From: Hassallia byssoidea VB512170
GTDB taxonomy: Bacteria > Cyanobacteriota > Cyanobacteriia > Cyanobacteriales > Nostocaceae
DNA: 36,398 nt
Assembly (NCBI RefSeq): GCF_000817785.2
Contig: NZ_JTCM02000022.1
Coordinates: 40,404-76,801, forward strand
Direction of reading: 5' to 3'
Translations under genes and position numbers: made by a program
The notes under the pieces: generated by a model
What the model saw: the letters and a program-made list of their open reading frames with translations, nothing else
The model's database searches: none
What the model was told of the DNA's origin: nothing
Part shown: positions 15,909-23,609 of the stretch, in pieces
Position numbering within the stretch: position 1 is the stretch's first letter
Layout of the letters: every line of letters starts with the position of its first letter

Positions 15909-16273
15909 TGCAACGTTTAATAAAAAGTGGATCTGATTGGCGTATTGGCTGGAATCCTAACGCACCTGAATTTAAAGGTTTGGTGGGTACAGATGATTGG
16001 GCGATCGAATTAACCGAAGCTGAGTTAAATGACTTTTGTCGGCTACTAGCGCAGCTAGCAGACACGATGAAGCAACTAAAAGACGAATTGATGGATGAAG
16101 AGAAAATCGCCTGCGAAGCCGAAAGCGATTTATTATGGATGGAAGTTGAAGGCTATCCCCACGCCTACAGCTTGCGCTTTATCCTCAATACAGGGCGTTG
16201 TGTAGAAGGTAAATGGAATGCTGACGCTGTTGCTGGCTTGCTGCAAGCAGCTGCAACGCTGAAAGTATTTTGA
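15908..16273 (+). CDS. DUF1818 family protein
   Basis: A 121-residue protein of a family I know only from cyanobacteria (and plastid relatives): RLIKSGSDWRIGWNP, FKGLVGTDDWAIELTEAELNDFCRL, SDLLWMEVEGYPHAYSLRFIL, GRCVEGKWNADAVAGL. The function is not established. I choose ATG 15908 because the upstream 20 codons (from 15848) are translation of the STRR array. The whole upstream region is repeats and there is no Shine-Dalgarno. tRNA-Pro follows. Confidence 0.85.
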   Translation: MQRLIKSGSDWRIGWNPNAPEFKGLVGTDDWAIELTEAELNDFCRLLAQLADTMKQLKDELMDEEKIACEAESDLLWMEVEGYPHAYSLRFILNTGRCVEGKWNADAVAGLLQAAATLKVF

Positions 16274-16306
16274 ATCAATCTTGATTGTTATTTTTCTTTT
16301 AACTTA

Positions 16307-16315
16307 TGCTATAAT
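16307..16315 (+). promoter_or_regulatory. Extended -10 promoter candidate for tRNA-Pro
   Basis: TGCTATAAT matches the extended -10 consensus (TGnTATAAT). No -35 with proper spacing is seen. Transcription would begin near 16322, giving a leader of about 77 nt before the tRNA. Confidence 0.45.
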
Positions 16316-16351
16316 GGCAAAGTTAAGTTGATTTTAGATTCAAAACTGGAA

Positions 16352-16393
16352 AAATCCCAAATCCCAAATCTGAAATCTAAAATCCAAAATCAA
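16352..16393. repeat. Six degenerate AAATCCC heptamers in the tRNA leader
   Basis: AAATCCC, AAATCCC, AAATCTG, AAATCTA, AAATCCA, AAATCAA follow each other exactly in 7-base steps and end 5 bases before the tRNA. This is another STRR-class array. Confidence 0.7.
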
Positions 16394-16398
16394 ATTAA

Positions 16399-16472
16399 CG
16401 GGGCGTAGCGCAGCTTGGTAGCGCGCCACTTTGGGGTAGTGGAGGTCGTGGGTTCGAATCCCGCCGCTCCGA
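16399..16472 (+). tRNA. tRNA-Pro (anticodon GGG)
   Basis: Cloverleaf of 74 nt: the acceptor stem CGGGGCG pairs with CGCTCCG, with the C1-G72 pair typical of bacterial tRNA-Pro and discriminator A. The anticodon stem is CCACT/AGTGG with loop TTGGGGT, giving anticodon GGG (reads CCC). The T arm has GTGGGTTCGAATCCCGC. The 3' CCA is not encoded. Confidence 0.95.
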
Positions 16473-16564
16473 TTGATAAAGTAAATATTTACAAAGCAGT
16501 GTAAGCTGTAGTGTGGGCAATGTCCAAGCTACAGTTTTTTAGTAATTCTTAATCCAAAATCGGT

Positions 16565-18175
16565 ATGACATCCGCACCCAAACTACTCACCGATCCGTTT
16601 CTGCAACTACCTAGGGAAACTTCAGTACGAGTTGTTTGGTTTACCGAGTTTCCCGGTCAACACACAGTCACTTATGGCGAAAATCTCGATAAAATAGCCG
16701 TTGCTACTACAACTAAACTCAGTCGCACGCGGGAAGACCAAAACTCGCAAGTAGCAAATCAAACTGAATATCAACAACCTGTCAAACGCGATATTTGGCG
16801 ACACGAAGCTGAGGTTACTGCTTTAACTTGCGGTGTGCGGGTTCCTTACCGCATCACGAGTGTGCGGGAAGATGGTGAGAGTGTTAGCAGCGATGTGTTT
16901 ACCCTTGCACCTTTGCCAAAACCAGGTACACCTCTGAAAATTTTACTTACTTCTGACCATCAAATCAAGCCGATGGTAGCAGCAAATCTGCAATCATGTG
17001 TGGAGACGGTTGGACGAGTGGATGCAGTTTGGTTTGCGGGTGATTTGGTGAATGTAAGCGATCGCGCTAGTGAATGGTTTGATGATAATCGCGGTGGTGC
17101 TTTCTTTCCGTGTTTGCAAGGTCGTGCTAATTATAAAATAGATAATACATATTACACTGGCGGGCAAATAATTCAACATGCACCAATGTTTACTTGCATC
17201 GGTAATCATGAAATTATGGGACGTGTCAGAACAGAAAGTTTAAATGATGAATTTAATGATACGATTCCTCGTACAGTTGCCCAAAAGTTATACGGTGAAT
17301 CTCTGAAAGATAATTCTTTTAACACCGATACTTACGAAGAGATTTTCACCCTACCGCAAAGTAAAGAAGGTGGTAAAACTTATTATGCAACTAGCTTTGG
17401 TGATGTGCGTCTAGTAGTACTTTATGCGACAAATATGTGGCGAACTCCTAACATGGATGCAGACGCAAAAGGCAGGTATCGGGAAAAAGAAGCCGATTTC
17501 AAGACAAGTGAAAATTGGGGTTACGGACAGCATATTTATGAGGCGATCGCTAAAAATAGCAAGCAATATAATTGGCTAGTGCAAGAACTAAATAGCTTAG
17601 AGTTTCAACAAGCAAAATACAAAGTTGTCATGTTGCATCATCCCCCCCATTCTTTGGGTGGTAACGTTGTCCCGGCTTACACCGAGCCAGTGCAGATAAT
17701 TGAACGCGATGAAGATGGTAATATTAAAGCAGTGCGTTATGAATATCCCAAAAATGCAGATTATATTATTCGGGATGTTATACCGTTACTAGAAGCGGCT
17801 GAAGTGCAATTTGTATTTTATGGGCATTCGCATTTGTGGAACCGCTTTGTTAGTCAATCGGGAATGCACTTTTTAGAAACATCTAATGTTGGTAATTCTT
17901 ACGGTGCCCACTGGGGTGAAAACAAGCGAGAAGTGCCAATTGGCTATCAAGAAGATTATGCGGAAGTTGGCGATCCAAATGATTTAGAACCAATTATACC
18001 ATCAATTGCCCCGCTGTTAGGTGAAGATGGTAAACCTTTGCCTTATATTGCCAGTAATGACATCACCGTTTTTAGCATGTTCGACACAGGAACGGGTACA
18101 ATTAGCAGCTATCGTTTTGATACTCGCAAACCGAATTCGGAAGTAGTTAAGTTTGATGAATTTAAGTTGAAATAG
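16565..18175 (+). CDS. Metallophosphoesterase with N-terminal FNIII-like domain (purple acid phosphatase-like)
   Basis: A 536-residue binuclear metal phosphoesterase. Residues about 10-115 look like the beta-sandwich N-domain of purple acid phosphatases. The calcineurin-like metal ligands follow: LTSDHQ (D131), FAGDLVN (D160), IGNHE (N214-H215), LHHPPH and FYGHSH. There is no signal peptide, which is unusual for acid phosphatases of this architecture and suggests a cytoplasmic role or another export route. The substrate is unknown. It stands alone on the plus strand, downstream of tRNA-Pro, and converges with the Uma2 gene 8 bases away. Confidence 0.88.
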   Translation: MTSAPKLLTDPFLQLPRETSVRVVWFTEFPGQHTVTYGENLDKIAVATTTKLSRTREDQNSQVANQTEYQQPVKRDIWRHEAEVTALTCGVRVPYRITSVREDGESVSSDVFTLAPLPKPGTPLKILLTSDHQIKPMVAANLQSCVETVGRVDAVWFAGDLVNVSDRASEWFDDNRGGAFFPCLQGRANYKIDNTYYTGGQIIQHAPMFTCIGNHEIMGRVRTESLNDEFNDTIPRTVAQKLYGESLKDNSFNTDTYEEIFTLPQSKEGGKTYYATSFGDVRLVVLYATNMWRTPNMDADAKGRYREKEADFKTSENWGYGQHIYEAIAKNSKQYNWLVQELNSLEFQQAKYKVVMLHHPPHSLGGNVVPAYTEPVQIIERDEDGNIKAVRYEYPKNADYIIRDVIPLLEAAEVQFVFYGHSHLWNRFVSQSGMHFLETSNVGNSYGAHWGENKREVPIGYQEDYAEVGDPNDLEPIIPSIAPLLGEDGKPLPYIASNDITVFSMFDTGTGTISSYRFDTRKPNSEVVKFDEFKLK

Positions 18176-18183
18176 TTGCTTAT

Positions 18184-18882
18184 TTAGTCTAGGTCAATGC
18201 CAAGCATTCGCAATCTTTCAGCCAATTGTTCAGCGCGTTGTCGTTCTTGTTGTAACTCTATAGTTTGCTGTTCTAAGTCTAATTGTGCCTGTAATGCCGC
18301 TTCTTCAGGTGTTGGTACTAAACTACCATTCGCGGTAAAGTAGCGCAGTTTGCCTGACTCTATACCCAAATATAAGCTTAACTCCTGACTCCAGCGCCAA
18401 CCATTGCTATTTGCCGCAATTTCTTCATATTCACTTCCAACTAGTTTAAATCCGGCAAATTCTAACGTGTCAGGTGAAAAGTAGAAATATTCTGGTGTGT
18501 GGAAAGAGTTTTGATACAGGTTTTTTTTCAAATTTCGGTCTGTGTCAGCAGTGCTAGTCGATAATAATTCGATAATCAAATTGGGATATTTGCCGTCTTC
18601 TTCCCAAACTACCCAAGAGTTGCGGGGACGCTTTTGAGTTTGTTTGACTAAGAAAAAATCGGGACCGCGAAAATCACGATTTCGCAGTTGCTGGCGACTA
18701 AAATAAATGGTAAGATTAGCACCGATGAAATAATCATTTTTGTCGCGCCACAGCCAATCTAAGCAAGTGACAAGCAACAATAGCTGCATATAGTGGAGAG
18801 AACTTTCCATTTCTGGCTCATCGCTGTATAACTGACTTGCATCAGGCATCATTGCTTCTAATTGCTGTGCAGTTAAAGCCAT
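18184..18882 (-). CDS. Uma2 family (DUF820) PD-(D/E)XK nuclease-like protein
   Basis: A 232-residue member of a large cyanobacterial family with a restriction-endonuclease-like fold. The PD-(D/E)XK residues are in RGPDFF (D75), LIIELLSTST (E105) and DRNLKKNLY (K119). The C-terminal 50 residues (from about 180) are charged and heptad-like (QAQLDLEQQTIELQQERQRAEQLAERL), a predicted coiled coil often seen in the longer members. The biological role is not established. It converges on the metallophosphoesterase gene. Confidence 0.88.
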   Translation of the reverse strand: MALTAQQLEAMMPDASQLYSDEPEMESSLHYMQLLLLVTCLDWLWRDKNDYFIGANLTIYFSRQQLRNRDFRGPDFFLVKQTQKRPRNSWVVWEEDGKYPNLIIELLSTSTADTDRNLKKNLYQNSFHTPEYFYFSPDTLEFAGFKLVGSEYEEIAANSNGWRWSQELSLYLGIESGKLRYFTANGSLVPTPEEAALQAQLDLEQQTIELQQERQRAEQLAERLRMLGIDLD

Positions 18883-19047
18883 TTGGTTGTACCTTACAAC
18901 ATTTATGGGGCTAGTTTATATTATCATCGCACATAAGCGCGATAAGCGAATGGTGGTATCTTAGTAGTTCAGTTTTCAAAGAAAGAGCTTTAATCGAAGA
19001 GCGAGCCTATGACACACCGTAGGCGATCGCGAAAACGAAAATAAATT

Positions 19048-19293
19048 TTATTTACATTTATTGTAATCAAGTCTCTTCGGATGAAAGATAATTGAAACGT
19101 CCAGACGTGCCAATGCATATATTGCGAGCGTTTTTCTGCGCTTGGCAAACCAAACGCCATCGCATGTGCCAGTTGCGCTCATTCCTGGTTTTGCCTTTGC
19201 AAATTGCAGCATAGTTTGCACCAAATCAGAATCTACCAAGGCTTGGTTAGCATTTAAAAAAGAACTTTTTGCGCTTCTTTCTATTTCCGCCAA
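19048..19293 (-). CDS. Weak open frame, 81 codons, doubtful gene
   Basis: A minus-strand frame with a TTG start six bases after the stop of the YbaY-like gene. I recognise no family. A plus-strand frame of similar length overlaps it (19142-19351), so neither is safe. Apart from this, the 18883-19298 stretch shows only one HIP1 octamer (19024) and A/T-rich sequence. The segment may be a decayed gene end. Confidence 0.2.
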   Translation of the reverse strand: MAEIERSAKSSFLNANQALVDSDLVQTMLQFAKAKPGMSATGTCDGVWFAKRRKTLAIYALARLDVSIIFHPKRLDYNKCK

Positions 19294-19298
19294 AAATA

Positions 19299-19667
19299 CT
19301 ACTTCACCTCTCGCACACGTACCGATACCTGATTTGGATACCCAAATGTAAGAACTGGATAGCTCTCCATACTGATGTAATCTCCACGGTGAATTTGTTC
19401 ATCTCCATGAAGAGAGACGTGTACGCGGATTGAATAACTTGCCTGTTTATTTGAAGTCTCACTTTTTAGGGCAAATTTGACTTGATTCTCAGTCCCCACT
19501 TCATGGGAAATATCAGGAATCACTTGTTTGGCGATAATCTTAGAAGGAGCATCCAGAGAACTCACATCTTCAAGGTACACATTCACTTTGGCTCCAGAAA
19601 ATGAATCCAAGTCTTCAGAGAAAAGGATTTCGCCTGTTACGAGCAAAGACGCATTATTTGACGACAT
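19299..19667 (-). CDS. YbaY-like domain protein
   Basis: A 122-residue beta-rich protein resembling the YbaY lipoprotein domain: VTGEILFSEDLDSFSGAKVNVYLEDVSSLDAPSKIIAKQ, then QVKFALK and YSIRVHVSLHGDEQIHRGDYIS. In E. coli-type homologues the domain follows a lipobox, but here there is no signal peptide or lipobox cysteine. The function of this domain is not firmly known. No clear Shine-Dalgarno precedes the ATG. It is the last recognisable gene of the minus-strand run of secreted-type proteins, 175 bases after the astacin gene, with a nested inverted repeat in between. Confidence 0.65.
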   Translation of the reverse strand: MSSNNASLLVTGEILFSEDLDSFSGAKVNVYLEDVSSLDAPSKIIAKQVIPDISHEVGTENQVKFALKSETSNKQASYSIRVHVSLHGDEQIHRGDYISMESYPVLTFGYPNQVSVRVREVK

Positions 19668-19709
19668 TTGCGTTTATTAAAAAACAGAGTAGCTGCCTCA
19701 AATCCGAGT

Positions 19710-19807
19710 CTCAGTAGTCCGAAAATTGACAGGAGAAGTTTTGCCAGCGAATTGATGGCTGAAAACTTAATTCTTCGGATGGGAGTTTTCGATTCCTGAC
19801 TACTGAG
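19710..19807. repeat. Nested inverted repeat between the astacin and YbaY-like genes
   Basis: Outer arms CTCAGTAGTC (19710-19719) and GACTACTGAG (19798-19807) are perfect. Inside, AAGTTTTGCCA (19736-19746) pairs with TGGCTGAAAACTT (19756-19768) with small bulges. The structure could regulate or end transcription between the two genes, or be a small mobile element. Confidence 0.6.
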
Positions 19808-19841
19808 TTTAGCCTAGCAGTTATACGGAGACATCCTCAAG

Positions 19842-20831
19842 TTAAGGAAGGTAGACTACCTGACCCGGTTGCAAATTATTAGCCTCCTGTTCTGTAAAAG
19901 AGCCGCCATTGGCTGATTTCATGATTTCACGCCAACGGTTGCCATCACCTAACTCTCGTTCAGCAACTAAATAAAGTGTATCTCCCTGTTTTATGGTATA
20001 CGGACGTAACTGAGGAGTTGTCCCTGGATAGAGAAATCGGATAGTAGCTATATCGCCATTGCTAAGACCATTTCTTTGCCCGATGGGTCTTCCAGATGAA
20101 ACGGTTGTAATTGTTGGTTGACCGTTTTTAGAAAAAGCTGTCGATCCGTAATGCATGATCGAGTCATAATCGTAAGCGCCGTGGTCATCACCGTCATTGA
20201 TGTGTTGGTTAAAGTTATGCTGGTGGTCAGGCTCAATGTTCTGCCAGTGAATTTGAATGTGTCTATCCCTATCTTCTCGACTTTGTTCGTGCCAAAGCCC
20301 CAATGCATGACCAATTTCGTGGATTGTAGCACCCAAGCCGCAACCATTGGCTAGAGTAATATGTTGTTCGCCCCCCCGCATACCTATAACAGACGAGCAG
20401 CCTTTACCAGGTCGGAAGCGAATGTAGTTCGGATACTGACTTGCATTGCTGCTTGTTCGATGCACGAACCTGATGGAGGTTTTCTCTTGCCAGTGAGCGA
20501 TCGCATTTCTTACGCGCTCCTGATTGGGGAGATTAGGATCGATTTCATACGGCACAATACCATTAGTCCAGCGGTACTGCTGTCCAGGGATGAACAGACC
20601 GCGTGTACCAGCATCTTCTTCAATATCTTGCCCAGTCCGGATAGCAGCAGTTTTCTTTTCCATTTCTTCAACGGTGCCGAGGACGATACAGCCTTCAAAA
20701 ATGGCTAGCCCATCGACGACCGAGTACTGAACTGCCTTATTCTTAAAGGTAGCTCCAGATATGAAACCTGTGCGAATATCGTTACTCTTCAGTAATCCAT
20801 CAAAGTTGGTTGCGTCTTCATTGTTACTCAT
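19842..20831 (-). CDS. Astacin-like zinc metalloprotease (M12A) with C-terminal LysM
   Basis: A 329-residue protein. The astacin zinc motif HEIGHALGLWHE is at 171-182, with the Met-turn SIMHYGS at 224-230. The catalytic domain starts near residue 85 (YRWTNGIVPYEI). A LysM domain (about 277-328: YTIKQGDTLYLVAERELGDGNRW ... GQVVYLP) should bind peptidoglycan or chitin-type glycans. Residues 1-80 look like a propeptide. There is no signal peptide. The frame opens at 20915, but ATG 20831 has the purine-rich leader shared with other genes of this cluster, so I start there. The predicted role is proteolysis at a glycan-rich surface. Confidence 0.9.
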   Translation of the reverse strand: MSNNEDATNFDGLLKSNDIRTGFISGATFKNKAVQYSVVDGLAIFEGCIVLGTVEEMEKKTAAIRTGQDIEEDAGTRGLFIPGQQYRWTNGIVPYEIDPNLPNQERVRNAIAHWQEKTSIRFVHRTSSNASQYPNYIRFRPGKGCSSVIGMRGGEQHITLANGCGLGATIHEIGHALGLWHEQSREDRDRHIQIHWQNIEPDHQHNFNQHINDGDDHGAYDYDSIMHYGSTAFSKNGQPTITTVSSGRPIGQRNGLSNGDIATIRFLYPGTTPQLRPYTIKQGDTLYLVAERELGDGNRWREIMKSANGGSFTEQEANNLQPGQVVYLP

Positions 20832-20861
20832 GATTTTCTCTTCTTTGAAGTTGAGTTTTAT
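20832..20861 (-). promoter_or_regulatory. Shared translation leader (astacin gene)
   Basis: Read on the minus strand: ACTCAACTTCAAAGAAGAG then AAAATC before the ATG. It is nearly the same as the leaders of the two LysM genes (22883-22910 and 23557-23583) and similar to 29424-29436. Confidence 0.6.
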
Positions 20862-21006
20862 TGCTAAGTGAAAAATGACTTTTCGGCGATTTGTAACCAA
20901 AGCTCTGTCACACAACTACTGTCACAATCGACCAATTACAAGGACACCTATGGCAAGAAGTGAGTGCGATTGCCCTTCAAGCAATCGCACTCTTGACGTT
21001 TCAGCT

Positions 21007-21939
21007 TTAACGTCCTACCGAACAAAGCGTCACATCAAAGCTCTTCTGCGTTGGACAACTGTGCAAACCTGCTTCATCGTCATATGCGAAACTATAAGCA
21101 GTAGGACATGTTTTGCGTACAGTCTGGACAAACTTTGTTTGTACGACAGGTCCCCTGCGACACCGCTCGACATCGTTGTACGGACAACATAAATCGATAC
21201 CGGGCGGTTGGGTTTCAGGCTTTCCTAGACCAAAAGGAGGGGGATAGTTCCATTTCTTACACGGAGACAAGCATTGTACGGCTTTACCGCCATTGAAGAC
21301 CCTCAAATCCCCTAAACCTTGTTTTTCATCTTGAGGACAGCTATTCAGAGAAAGATTACAATTGGTTGTTATACATGAACCTGACTCCCCACCTCTTGGT
21401 TTAATCTCGACAGGAAGGCTGTATCCGTCTACTAGGCTGATGTTATACCAAGCATTATCTTTTGAAGAGAGGTTCGGAAAGTTAATTTCAACTTTGGTGT
21501 CAGCTGGAGGTTGACAACCTGATGGAGGGCATGGTGGTACTGCTTGTCCCGCCGCACAGTTCATGCCACGATCGTCACAGCCGACTTTTGGCCAGAATCT
21601 TCCTGCCCAACCACTACTTGGAATAGAATAATCGTGCGATTGACCCTTGGATAGTTTAACAGTACCATCCGGCAAAGGAGTTATATTGGCGTTAGGTATT
21701 GTTGCCATCCAGACGGGAAAGTTACACTGATTGGTAACTGACAATCGAGTCGTATGGCTCGTGGCTCTTGATTCTTGTGCGATCGCCGCAGAGGCACTGG
21801 GAAAAAACAGCAAGAATGTTAGTGATATTACTAAAAGCGTGGTTCTTGCTTTGGTCACTGCTCTTATTGCAATGGCAGAAACTCCGGACAGGGCAGATGA
21901 AAAGAGCGACAGTATATGGAGTGTTCGAGATTGTAACAT
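21007..21939 (-). CDS. Thaumatin-like protein (PR-5 type) with signal peptide
   Basis: A 310-residue protein whose mature part has exactly 16 cysteines, the number that forms the eight disulfides of plant thaumatin-like proteins. Order of motifs: LSVTNQCNFPVWMA, GWAGRFWPKVGC, AWYNISLVDGYSLPVEIKP, DLCCPYND, CPTAYSFAYDDEAGL, FDVTLC, all in thaumatin register. A hydrophobic signal segment lies at about 33-52, ending ASAAIAQ. AGGAG at 21947-21951 lies 7 bases before ATG 21939, so I prefer it over the TTG at 21984; an internal GTG could give a shorter signal peptide. Plant members bind beta-1,3-glucan and many are antifungal; here a similar role is inferred. Confidence 0.88.
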   Translation of the reverse strand: MLQSRTLHILSLFSSALSGVSAIAIRAVTKARTTLLVISLTFLLFFPSASAAIAQESRATSHTTRLSVTNQCNFPVWMATIPNANITPLPDGTVKLSKGQSHDYSIPSSGWAGRFWPKVGCDDRGMNCAAGQAVPPCPPSGCQPPADTKVEINFPNLSSKDNAWYNISLVDGYSLPVEIKPRGGESGSCITTNCNLSLNSCPQDEKQGLGDLRVFNGGKAVQCLSPCKKWNYPPPFGLGKPETQPPGIDLCCPYNDVERCRRGPVVQTKFVQTVRKTCPTAYSFAYDDEAGLHSCPTQKSFDVTLCSVGR

Positions 21940-22093
21940 TGTCGGACTCCTGCTTTTACACAGAGATTGATTGCGGTTTTCCAAGAGAGGAGCGGAAATA
22001 ACACGCCCCTCGGTTCTAACTTTCGTGACGCTGCCTTATTATGTCTGCAATACTTGAGTTTTGGCGGGAGCAGTACAGGCAATCTATAAAGTT

Positions 22094-22882
22094 CTAGGAG
22101 AAATCTGCTGCTTGTACGTTATAACCACCGTATTCTTCCATATACTTGAGAATCGATGTTCCATACTCATCATGAGATGGTTGGTTTTTTAACAAAAGGT
22201 CAGCTACTCCGTAAGGACCGCGCAGATGTGCCCCTGCTAGGATACCAGAGAGGCTAATAGTGATTGTTTTTGAGGCGCCTCTGTCATTAAATGTCTTTTG
22301 CTGACCGAGGTAATTGTTGATAGACTGTCCTTGCGCCCCAAGCGCACCGTTAACACGTTGCAAATTTAGGTTAAAAGCCTCACGAATTGCAGCTTCTTGA
22401 ACTTCACGGGAATTTTTGAATTGTTCTTTACTATTAATGCCTCTCTTTGCTGTCCAAGTACCTCGCCAGTAATTTTTGTCAGCACCGTTTCCATAGTAAA
22501 CATCGGCTTTGTAGTAACCAAGGTCAATTAGCAAGGGTTCTCCAAATTGGTACTTGCCCATAAACCCTAGTGTGTTTTCAGAGGTGTATTGTCTTGGGTC
22601 TCCTGATGGAAACCCCGATTCAAATGCTCCCAGTGCTTCGAGCATTTTTTGGAAATTGCCCTTACCAGCGCCGCCGCCACCATTACCAGGTTGACCTTGC
22701 CCTGGAATAACAAGTACCATTCCAACTTGAATCTGTTCGGGATTACCTCCAATTACATTGCGATTAGCTTCATAAATTTCACGCCAACGATTGCCATCCC
22801 CGTAGACTTTTTGGGCTATCAAAAACAGTGTATCTCCAGATTGAACAGTATAAGTTTGACCAAATGCTTGAGCAGTTGTCAT
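22094..22882 (-). CDS. LysM protein with lysozyme-like C-terminal domain
   Basis: A 262-residue protein. Residues 9-60 are a LysM ([20 protein letters not shown] ... VGMVLVIP), then a Gly-rich linker (61-75), then an alpha-helical domain from about 77 with GAFESG (possible catalytic E88) and [10 protein letters not shown] (106-115). The GKYQFG motif recalls lysozyme/transglycosylase-like muramidases, and the rest ([18 protein letters not shown]) I know only as a cyanobacterial module attached to LysM or calcium-binding repeats. The likely role is cleaving or binding peptidoglycan or chitin. There is no signal peptide. AGGAG sits 7 bases before the ATG within the shared leader. The first 65 residues differ from those of the next gene at only five positions. 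Confidence 0.78.
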   Translation of the reverse strand: MTTAQAFGQTYTVQSGDTLFLIAQKVYGDGNRWREIYEANRNVIGGNPEQIQVGMVLVIPGQGQPGNGGGGAGKGNFQKMLEALGAFESGFPSGDPRQYTSENTLGFMGKYQFGEPLLIDLGYYKADVYYGNGADKNYWRGTWTAKRGINSKEQFKNSREVQEAAIREAFNLNLQRVNGALGAQGQSINNYLGQQKTFNDRGASKTITISLSGILAGAHLRGPYGVADLLLKNQPSHDEYGTSILKYMEEYGGYNVQAADFS

Positions 22883-22910
22883 GATTTTCTCCTTTCAAAA
22901 GTTGAGTTTT
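22883..22910 (-). promoter_or_regulatory. Shared translation leader (LysM-lysozyme-like gene)
   Basis: Minus strand: AAAACTCAACTTTTGAAAGG then AGAAAATC before ATG. It contains a strong AGGAG and matches the leaders at 20832-20861 and 23557-23583. Confidence 0.65.
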
Positions 22911-23031
22911 GTGGAATATATCGAATAGGAAGTGGTTCTTTGATTCAAGAATTATTGAGAGTCCATGCTAGTGTCTGCATTAAATAACTTGGTTCCTAGT
23001 ATTAGAGAAATTGAAATTCTTTAACAACCAA

Positions 23032-23556
23032 TCAAAGAATTGCTTTGACTGGCTGTCTACCTAAATTAATTGCCTCTTGGATGGTATCGACAAATAGATC
23101 AATTCTATTACCGATAATTGCCGTACCCTTATCTAACGCAGATGCAGGAACCTGCCTACCGTCCCATAGTATCAGGGTGAACTCTTTTAGCAGGGGAATA
23201 ACATTTGGGTCTACAGCACACTGTACGCGCCCTCTACCGCTTAGGGCTTCTTGCAATGTAACTCCATGTACACCTGTTGCAGGCGGATGTCCTTGTGTTT
23301 CTTCCCTGCTATAGAATGTAGCTTCTAGATTTAATGTGTTAGGGGGATTGGGATTCGGATTCGGCTGACCAAGTCCTGGGATAACAAGTACCATCCCAAC
23401 TTGAATCTGCTCTGGGTTCCCTCCTATTACACCACGATTAGCTTCATAAATTTCACGCCAGCGATTGCCATCCCCGTAGACTTTTTGGGCTATCAAAAAT
23501 AGCGTGTCCCCAGGTTGGACAGTATAAGTTTGGCTAGATGCTTGAGCAGTTGTCAT
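23032..23556 (-). CDS. LysM protein with 3D (Asp-Asp-Asp) double-psi barrel domain
   Basis: A 174-residue protein. LysM at 9-60, a Pro/Asn linker (63-74), then a 3D domain with its three aspartates in [10 protein letters not shown] (D116), [12 protein letters not shown] (D142) and RIDLFV (D153), as in MltA/YuiC-type lytic transglycosylases. It is expected to cleave peptidoglycan glycan strands or a related polymer. There is no signal peptide. The start is fixed by AGGAG in the shared leader. It lies between the LysM-lysozyme-like gene and the GH17 gene on the same strand. Confidence 0.85.
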   Translation of the reverse strand: MTTAQASSQTYTVQPGDTLFLIAQKVYGDGNRWREIYEANRGVIGGNPEQIQVGMVLVIPGLGQPNPNPNPPNTLNLEATFYSREETQGHPPATGVHGVTLQEALSGRGRVQCAVDPNVIPLLKEFTLILWDGRQVPASALDKGTAIIGNRIDLFVDTIQEAINLGRQPVKAIL

Positions 23557-23583
23557 GATTTTCTCCTTTCAATAATTGAGTTG
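23557..23583 (-). promoter_or_regulatory. Shared translation leader (LysM-3D gene)
   Basis: Minus strand: CAACTCAATTATTGAAAGG then AGAAAATC before ATG; near-identical to 22883-22910. Confidence 0.65.
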
Positions 23584-23609
23584 TAAAAAGACCAGAAGCC
23601 GCAATTAAG

